Assembly (NCBI RefSeq): GCF_003265705.1
Contig: NW_020312785.1
Coordinates: 126,906,981-126,970,980 of the forward strand
Direction of reading: 5' to 3'
Length of the DNA stretch: 64,000 nt
Source: Callorhinus ursinus
Taxonomy: Eukaryota; Chordata; Mammalia; Carnivora; Otariidae
Position 1 is the stretch's first letter, and the number at the start of each line of letters is the position of its first letter. Under the pieces are notes generated by a model. The model had not been told where the DNA came from and searched no databases. It saw only the letters and a list, made by a program, of their open reading frames with translations. The translations under genes and the position numbers were made by a program. Below are positions 58,130 to 64,000 of this stretch, one piece after another.

Positions 58130-58275
58130 GATATATATACAATTATTTATATCAATATATCGATATAATCTAGATTTTATTGATAGATAATATAGATATT
58201 GATATATAGATTTAGACTCTCTTTTTGTATCTACGTATCTAGATAGATAGGTATAGGTATATAATATCTATGTAA
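58130..58275. repeat. Degenerate GATA/TATAGA-rich tract
   Basis: ATATATA, TATCGATATAATC, GATAGATAATATAGA and TAGATAGATAGG words; an eroded GATA-type microsatellite. Confidence 0.8.
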
Positions 58276-58384
58276 TATCTTTCTATACATACAGATATAC
58301 AGTAGATGGATAGAACTGAAATACATTGGGGAAGCATTTCATCCTGGCTTATCGGTATATTCTGTTAAGATATGTTCAAGTTTA

Positions 58385-58560
58385 GTGTTTAAGTTAGAAA
58401 GACCTAAGTTTAAATCATGGCTCAGCCACTTGGTTGGTCATGTGCCTTGCCTGAGCCTCAATCGAACAGCAAGAATAGTATCTTTAGGTTGTCACAAAGA
58501 ATAAATGAAATATTACATGTAGAGAACATACCTCAGTGGTTGCCCATAATAAGCACTTTC
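58385..58560 (+). repeat. MIR, plus strand
   Basis: AGAAAGACCTAAGTTTAAATC, ..CATGGCTCAGCCACTTGG.., ..CTTGCCTGAGCCTCAATC.., ..AATAGTATCTTTAGGTTGTC.., ..AAGAATAAATGAAATATTAC.. in MIR order, ending TAATAAGCACTTTCC. Confidence 0.7.
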
Positions 58561-59062
58561 CGTTTAATTGCCCAGGTGATATAGAATTAGCCCAATTGGC
58601 ATCATTTTGCCATAAAAACCATAATGGAGAGGTTTTAGCTAAAAGCTCATGGAATTATGGAACCAGATTTTGCAACTATATCATTGAAAAAACTTCAAAA
58701 AACTTCATTTAGAAGCCAGTGTGTGGGAGTACATAGCAGTTTTGAAATCAAATAAATGCAAAGCTTATACTTTAGAATTATATTTTACTTTATCTCCTAA
58801 TGTTTAATAACATCTGTGCACGCACACACACAGACACACATCCATAAACACAAACACAAGCACATCAAGGCGCAGGAGCCCTGCAAGGTCTCGTGTAAAT
58901 GACACTTCGCATGTCATTTTTATTTTTTAATGGTTAATGACTTCCATGTAATAATTGCCAGTTTTCCACCACCCCTTTGTCCCCTGCTGCAAAAGATACA
59001 ATCCATTCAGAGGAAGATAATTGCAGAGCTGTTGAGACAGAAAAGAAATCACTGCATCTCAC

Positions 59063-59293
59063 CACTGTTGTGCGCCTCCAGCTGCGAGGCGGAGTTGACA
59101 GCAACCTTGCATAGCGAACAGTAAAGAAGCCGTTTTGCCTTTTCTTCCTCAGTCTCCGTGGAAGGACATGAGCTATTGCCAGTGGCTGTCGTGGGGCTTT
59201 TTTCCACTTTGGAGGTGATCTCAGTTGTCATAACACTGCTTTTGCGAATTTCCACAGTGGTCGTTGATATTGCTGGTGTCCCTGTGGTACTGT
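59063..59293 (-). CDS. ZNF385D: ZNF385D coding exon (Thr/Ser-rich linker, start of finger 2)
   Basis: A 231-nt exon beginning with two bases (AC) that complete a codon from the previous exon (phase 1) and ending with the first base of a glycine codon. It has 76 complete codons: a Thr/Ser-rich linker (S-T-T-G-T-P-A-I-S-T-T-T..), a highly charged E-T-E-E-E-K-A-K-R, and L-L-Y-C-S-L-C-K-V-A-V-N-S-A-S-Q-L-E-A-H-N-S, the start of a U1-type C2H2 finger (C-x2-C-x12-H; the second histidine comes from the next exon, giving H-x5-H). The acceptor is GAATGCAG (AG at 59294-59295) with a weak pyrimidine tract. ZNF385 proteins are nuclear and bind DNA or RNA; ZNF385D's own role is poorly known. Confidence 0.93.
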
Positions 59294-59630
59294 CTGCATT
59301 CAAAATAGCACAGGGAAAAAGAGAAAAACACTGGTATTACCTTTCCCTACTTGGAAATGTATCACTAATATTACATTCTGCTAATAATGATAAGATAGCC
59401 AGCAATTACTGCTTGTCGACGAGTCAATCATCTCATGAAGAAATTTGCATAGATGGCCACATGTAGTTGCCTATATTGATATAAACCATGCAGATGATTC
59501 TGAAAAATACACCCAAATACACTCACATTTTTTTTCTGCGGGGCAAATAAACATACCAACAGATTTTTCTTGTTAACATGTGGCCTTAGTAAAATAGTCT
59601 TTACAATGCATTGTACATTGTATGCATCTA

Positions 59631-59731
59631 TTTCTACACAGATGGCTTTAAAAAATAGAGGATAAACACTTTTAAGATATTTTTATTTATTACTTGTCTT
59701 TCTATTTTCCCTCTACATTTATTTCTTTAAT
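59631..59731. repeat. Local direct duplication, copy B
   Basis: Second copy of the segment at 57210-57310, same orientation, 2,421 bp away: TTTCTACACAGATGGC, ATAGAGGATAAACACTTTTA, TCTTTCTATTTTCC. Confidence 0.85.
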
Positions 59732-59768
59732 TAAAATATAAGTACTGATCCTTTTCTATAGACTTGTG

Positions 59769-59810
59769 CAAAAAAAAAAAAAAGAAAGAAAGAAAGAAAG
59801 AAAAAAAAAT
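59769..59810. repeat. Poly(A) with GAAA units
   Basis: A13, then AAAG units, then A8, probably an eroded retroposon tail or a simple repeat. Confidence 0.85.
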
Positions 59811-61134
59811 GGAACCCTGATGACATACTGGTTTGTTCAGGATCAACAATTTAGAAAATCATTGTCCTATTTACAAAGAGTTGTATATTCAATGCCAGGT
59901 ACAAAAACTCTGGCCTGGCATATTTATTAAATGTATGCTCTGTACCAGGCTGTGTTCAGAGAGTTTGTTACACAGTATTCAAACATCAGTGGTCACTCTA
60001 CAAGAAACTCACAGTCTGGTCACACCATGTTAAGGTCACATCATCGTTTTAAGAGTCTGATGACCATGAAAGTGTTGATGTACTGGAACCCTACAACCCT
60101 TCTGGCTCTGAAGTCTGATTCTAAATCTGGAGAGGTCAACTTCTAAAGCAAAAGTCCTTTATCCTGACTTCACTTGGGTATACACAGCTCCCATTCCAAA
60201 GATGACAATTACCAATTACCATTAGCAATGTTTGCCATATCCAATAACAAACTGCAAGGGAGCTCTAATGCTCCTATCCTTTCTACTTTTCTACTACTTA
60301 CTCGGCCTCCCAGCTGGCTGGTTCTTAACCTCCTATTCAAAATATTCCCAGGCTGTCTCTCTAGCCACGCCTGCTCCTGGAACTGTTTTTCATTCCAGAT
60401 GCTGCCATGGTCATTAAAGCCACACTGAAAAGTTCATAATAAGTGAATTAGGCAGTGGTTATAAGGGACAGTGGTCTGCCTGCAATGAAGTGTTGTCCTC
60501 ATAAATGCTTACTTCTTATTAGATTACATTATCAAGAGTTGATTGCAGTTACAGGATGCCCTTTAACTTGGACATCTCCTTTGATCCAGATATAGACGTG
60601 GGAGTTTAGATGAGATTGGTTATGGCTTCGTTCCCAAATATGGCATCAGAAACACTAGTCAATAAGAAGAGAAATGGGCTCTTGTTGAGGGCTGTTGTAT
60701 AAAACGATTCATCTGGATCTTATCTCCTTTGCCTGACGCTTCATACATGTTTAATCACTTATTTAACTGCTAAGATCCTCGAGTAAGCCTACTTTAGTGT
60801 TTTGAAGAATATCCTTCAAACATGTAAAAAGAGTCATACTGCTTATCAGTTTTTCATGACTAGAGAAAAATAAATAAAATTACTCTAATGCCAAGTTCTG
60901 CCACCAGAATACATTTATTCCCTTGAACATTGACAGGTTCATTTCCTGTTTAATTTTTACTTATCTCTTGAAGTGCCAATGTTAAAATACCAGGTAATAG
61001 CTAGAAAATATTTCTGAGAACCTAGATATGGCATCATAGACTGTAAGATAGTCTAGTAGCTATTCATTGCTCCCAACAAACCAGAAATGATTGAAAGCAT
61101 ATGCATATGTGTCTATGAATAAATAACAAATGCC

Positions 61135-61270
61135 CAGTTAATTTGCTAAGTGTTTTATATACATAATTTCATTTAACCTTCACACAAACTTGTACAAGTG
61201 AGGAAATTCCAAAAATTAAGGACATTTCCCAAAGTCACAGAAATAGAATACAGTGAGTCAGGGCAAAGTG
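61135..61270 (-). repeat. MIR fragment, minus strand
   Basis: TTTGCTAAGTGTTTTATATAC, ..TTTCATTTAACCTTCACAC.., ..GAGGAAATTCC.., ..TTTCCCAAAGTCACAG.. in reverse MIR order. Confidence 0.65.
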
Positions 61271-63270
61271 TTTTATAGATTGAAAAAATCAGGGATTTAA
61301 AATAAAAAGGTTGTGGATGATATTCTTGGCCATGACTGTGACACATGGTAAGGTCACAAAGTAAGGTGACAAACAGCAGTAGGCTAAAACTACTAAATTG
61401 GTCTTACAATCAGCTCCTTGTGGCGTGACAACCGTAAATATAGGTATATTTAAACTTTGTGTGGCTACATGCTGGAGCCAGTGTGATACTCTGGCTATTT
61501 ATTTCATTTAAATCCAAGTAAGGATATCCCAAGTAAAACCCTACTTCTAACAACTTTTCCTCTGGATTGACTATGTTTATCTTATGTCTTGATCTGAAAA
61601 CTGTGCATAGCATAGATCATAGTAACCCTAAACCAACTTCCCTATTTATAGTGAAATTCATAAGAAAAATATAGAATAAACAAAACCATGGATCTTGTAA
61701 TCCCTGTGACAGCTACATTAGTATTTTTTCTAACCTCAGAGGATAATGTACATTTAGACCAAGGATGCCAGAAGATTACAAACAGCCAGATACTCTATGC
61801 CTAGGGCTTAGTGAAGTATTAACATTTCTTAAGGCAAGTTCTTTGCATGAGACAGGTTTAGGGGAATTAGTATCAAAAGGCTTAACTTCTGGCCCTTCTG
61901 CTTTGGTGCTTTAGACCTCATAGCTGAGCACAAATCTGTTATTTTCACAATTTTGCAGTTAATTTGAGAGAAATACAAACAGTAATATTTTTCACTTTAA
62001 CTTTAATATATAAATCTTGTATCCATATGTAGGATTACTATTAATTTATAACAATGGATTTTTCAGTTACTTTTCATTTATCAGTGGTGAGGAAACTTTT
62101 TCATGGAAAAAATAAGGCAAGTATATTTTAAGATTATGCTGTATTTAAAGAGAATCAACTATGTTATACATTGCCTAGAAAATTACATCTAGCCAAAAGA
62201 TTTTCCTTAATACCATACATTAAGTTACCAATTATACATAATTCTTATCCAACCATAAAAATAGAATCTTCAATGGGTGTTCACATTAATAGCATATATC
62301 TTTGATAAGATGTGAGACGAATTACCTCTATATTTCCTCCCCCAAACTCACAACCCCTGTCTGACCATGGGAAAAGCATTCAATAAACCTAAATTTAAAG
62401 ACATTTTATGAAATTCCTGACCAATAGTCCCCAACACTGTTAAGGTCATCAAAACGAGGAATGTCTGAGAAACTGTCAAATCTAGATGAGTCTAAGGGGA
62501 CATGATGTGATGACTATATATAATGTGGTAGCCAGGTTGGGATTTTGGAGCAAAAAAAAAAAAAAGGACATTAGGTAAAAACTTAGGAAATTGGAATAAA
62601 ACATGGACTTTAGTTAATAATAATGTATCACTATTGGTTCATTAGTTTCGACAAATGCACTATGACCCCGTAAGATGTTAACAGTAAGGGCAAACTGGAT
62701 GCAGGTTATACAGGTACCCTCTGTAATATTCTTGCACCTTTTCTGTAAATCTAAAACTATTCTAAAATGAAAAGTTCATTAAATTTAAGAAAAACAGAAC
62801 TATAACCAGTCAACAAATAGTGCATCATTGACAGTTACCTGGTAGAATCATGATCAAAAGAGATCTTAGTGGTTTCATGATATAGCTTTCTTAGTTTTCA
62901 GACTAATTTTTTCGGTAAATTTCTCAAGGTCACATAATGCTCTAGGGAAGAAACTGGGACTTGACAATGCATCTCCTAACTCTAAATTAAGTGCTTATTA
63001 TCCTGTGTTGCAATGACTCACGTATTCAAACTTGATTCCATCAACATTTATTAAGCAGCTCTTTTGTGCAAGGTTCTATATATACTAAACCACTGAGGAT
63101 GAGAAGGCTGATAAATATCCATCATGGTTTATGAAGACATCTCATGATGACTTGAAATGATAATAATAAAGTTAAATCTTTTATCAGTTTTATGCATTGC
63201 TATATGCTTGTACTTATACTTGGCATGAGAAAGATACTCAAATATTTATTAAAAGAAAACAGTAAACGAA
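61271..63270. other. ZNF385D: Intronic, no recognised feature
   Basis: AT-rich intron sequence, including a poly(A) run at 62553-62565. Nothing assignable. Confidence 0.5.
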
Positions 63271-63274
63271 TGAA

Positions 63275-63490
63275 TGAATAACAATTACAGCTAATGATTA
63301 CTGAATCACTTTTAAAGCATTTAAAAAGTGTGAATTCATTCAATTCTCATAGAAACCTAAGAGGGGCATACCATTTTTATCCCCATCTTGAGAAGAAATT
63401 GAGGTATGGAGAGATTTGGGAACTTGCCCAAAGCCAGAGTGGCCAGGTGGAGCACAAGGATTTGAACTTAGTCTGGCTCAGAAGCATATG
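63275..63490 (-). repeat. MIR, minus strand
   Basis: AACAATTACAGCTAATGATTAC, ..TTCATTCAATTCTCATAG.., ..TTTTTATCCCCATCTTGAG.., ..AAATTGAGGTATGG.., ..GGGAACTTGCCCAAAGCC.., ..GGATTTGAACTTAG.. in reverse MIR order, close to full length. Confidence 0.82.
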
Positions 63491-63551
63491 CTCTTCATTT
63501 ATTTTTTATTGCTAAAATTTTGATTTCTTTTTCATAAAAGAACTGACTACA

Positions 63552-63593
63552 TTCTCTTCAGCTAATTCATTTTTTTTCTCTTCAGCTAATTCA
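63552..63593. repeat. Short tandem duplication, 18-bp word, period 24
   Basis: TTCTCTTCAGCTAATTCA occurs at 63552-63569 and 63576-63593 with T-rich sequence between. Confidence 0.95.
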
Positions 63594-63819
63594 AATTGGT
63601 CATGATTTATTATGCACATTTGAAGATAGCATCTTAAAAATTTGACTTTAAAAGAAACTAAACATAGCCTGAGCTAGAATCAATCATGTATGTCCAATCA
63701 TCCATTTATGTTGAAGTATTAAGTTACTGGAATCCTTTTGGGAGGAGGAGAGAAAAGAAAAATCAACAGCTCTCAAATAACCTCTTGTGCAAAATGGTAA
63801 AAGTAAACTACATGTCTTA

Positions 63820-64000
63820 CTTTTTCTTCTTTTTTCTTTTCTTTTGTTCATTCTTTCTTTCTTTCTGTCTCTCTCTCTCCCTTCCTCCTTCTTTCTTTCT
63901 TTTCCCTCCCTCCCTCTCTCTCCTTTCTTTCTTTCTTTTTCCTTTCCCTTCTCTTTTTTCCTTTCCTTTCCTTTCCTTTCCTTTCCTTTCCTTTCCTTTC
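63820..64000. repeat. Polypyrimidine tract ending in (TTTCC)n
   Basis: CT-only sequence for about 180 bp with CTTT, CTCT and CCCT sub-blocks, and TTTCC pentamers from about 63955 to the window edge (at least nine units), continuing beyond. Could form triplex DNA. Confidence 0.97.

Larger units (their letters stand above)
51988..59062 (-). other. ZNF385D: ZNF385D intron
   Basis: Phase-1 intron of 7,075 bp, donor GTGAGAT (59056-59062). It contains a MIR-like fragment, an L2-like fragment, long TA/TG microsatellites, a purine-rich GA run (55126-55152), a hairpin (57062-57088), and one copy of a local direct duplication. No additional exon recognised. Confidence 0.85.
59294..64000 (-). other. 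ZNF385D: ZNF385D upstream intron, partial
   Basis: Phase-1 intron continuing beyond the window. It contains duplication copy B, MIR-like fragments and a pyrimidine tract at the right edge. No further exon with a recognisable finger (the first finger of the family is missing from the window). Confidence 0.75.

Noticed and set aside
1..64000. CRISPR arrays, operons, riboswitches, bacterial terminators
   Set aside because: None seen; the window is a mammalian nuclear region, so these are not expected.
59294..64000. Search for the next upstream ZNF385D exon (first finger)
   Set aside because: No C-x2-C...H-x5-H segment with splice sites found on the minus strand.

Overview
The window looks like nuclear DNA from a carnivoran mammal. 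The evidence is six near full-length or slightly truncated carnivore tRNA-Lys-derived SINEs (Can-SINE/SINEC, recognised by the GGCGCCTGGGTGGCTCAG-type head and the TCTCTC...AAATAAATAAA tail), one 5'-truncated SINEC, and several carnivore-type LINE-1 copies. The LINE-1 3' UTR near 7990-8235 has the 'TGAGGGTTGCTGGAG...TATGGTGAGC' style, which I associate with caniforms and especially arctoids (bears, seals, mustelids). That narrower placement is a recollection, not a measurement.

Only one protein-coding gene can be supported. It lies on the minus strand at the right end: the last four coding exons of a ZNF385-family zinc finger gene, most likely ZNF385D. The exons are 59063-59293, 51809-51987, 50678-50779 and 48561-48794 (stop codon at 48561-48563). 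All four have canonical AG acceptors, the three internal junctions have GT donors, and the phases are compatible (1, 1, 0, 0). Together they give about 247 C-terminal residues, including two U1/matrin-type C2H2 fingers, each split by an intron, and an alanine run. Sequence right of 59293 is the next upstream intron. Sequence left of 48561 is 3' UTR of unknown length, then gene-poor DNA.

The left 48 kb is an intergenic gene desert made of layered repeats. From left to right: SINEs at 1.1, 3.3 and 5.2 kb; MaLR-type LTRs at 2.1 and 4.7 kb; a nest at 6.9-8.5 kb (SINE in a young 5'-truncated L1 in an old L1); a 10-N assembly gap at 10568 flanked by an exact 47-bp duplication; a CpG-rich probable ERV LTR at 11.1-11.5 kb; a SINE at 11.9 kb; an old minus-strand L1 split over 13.2-14.4 and 17.3-19.8 kb; ancient L2, MIR and hAT fragments at 20-30 kb; a structurally full-length but ORF-dead minus-strand L1 (29916-36992) with a 16-bp target-site duplication, a CpG-rich 5' UTR and a roughly 301-bp internal tandem repeat; and an MLT1 LTR at 37.8-38.2 kb. 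From 38.2 to 48.5 kb there is mostly unique sequence with few recognisable repeats.

I found no novel biological system. The observations most worth checking are a composite retroinsertion at 3277-3784 (SINE plus antisense L1 fragment inside one direct repeat), the likely false duplication around the N gap, an approximately 100-bp direct duplication inside the ZNF385D intron (57.21 and 59.63 kb), and an unusual three-fold alternating TG/TA/CA tract at 53.5 kb.
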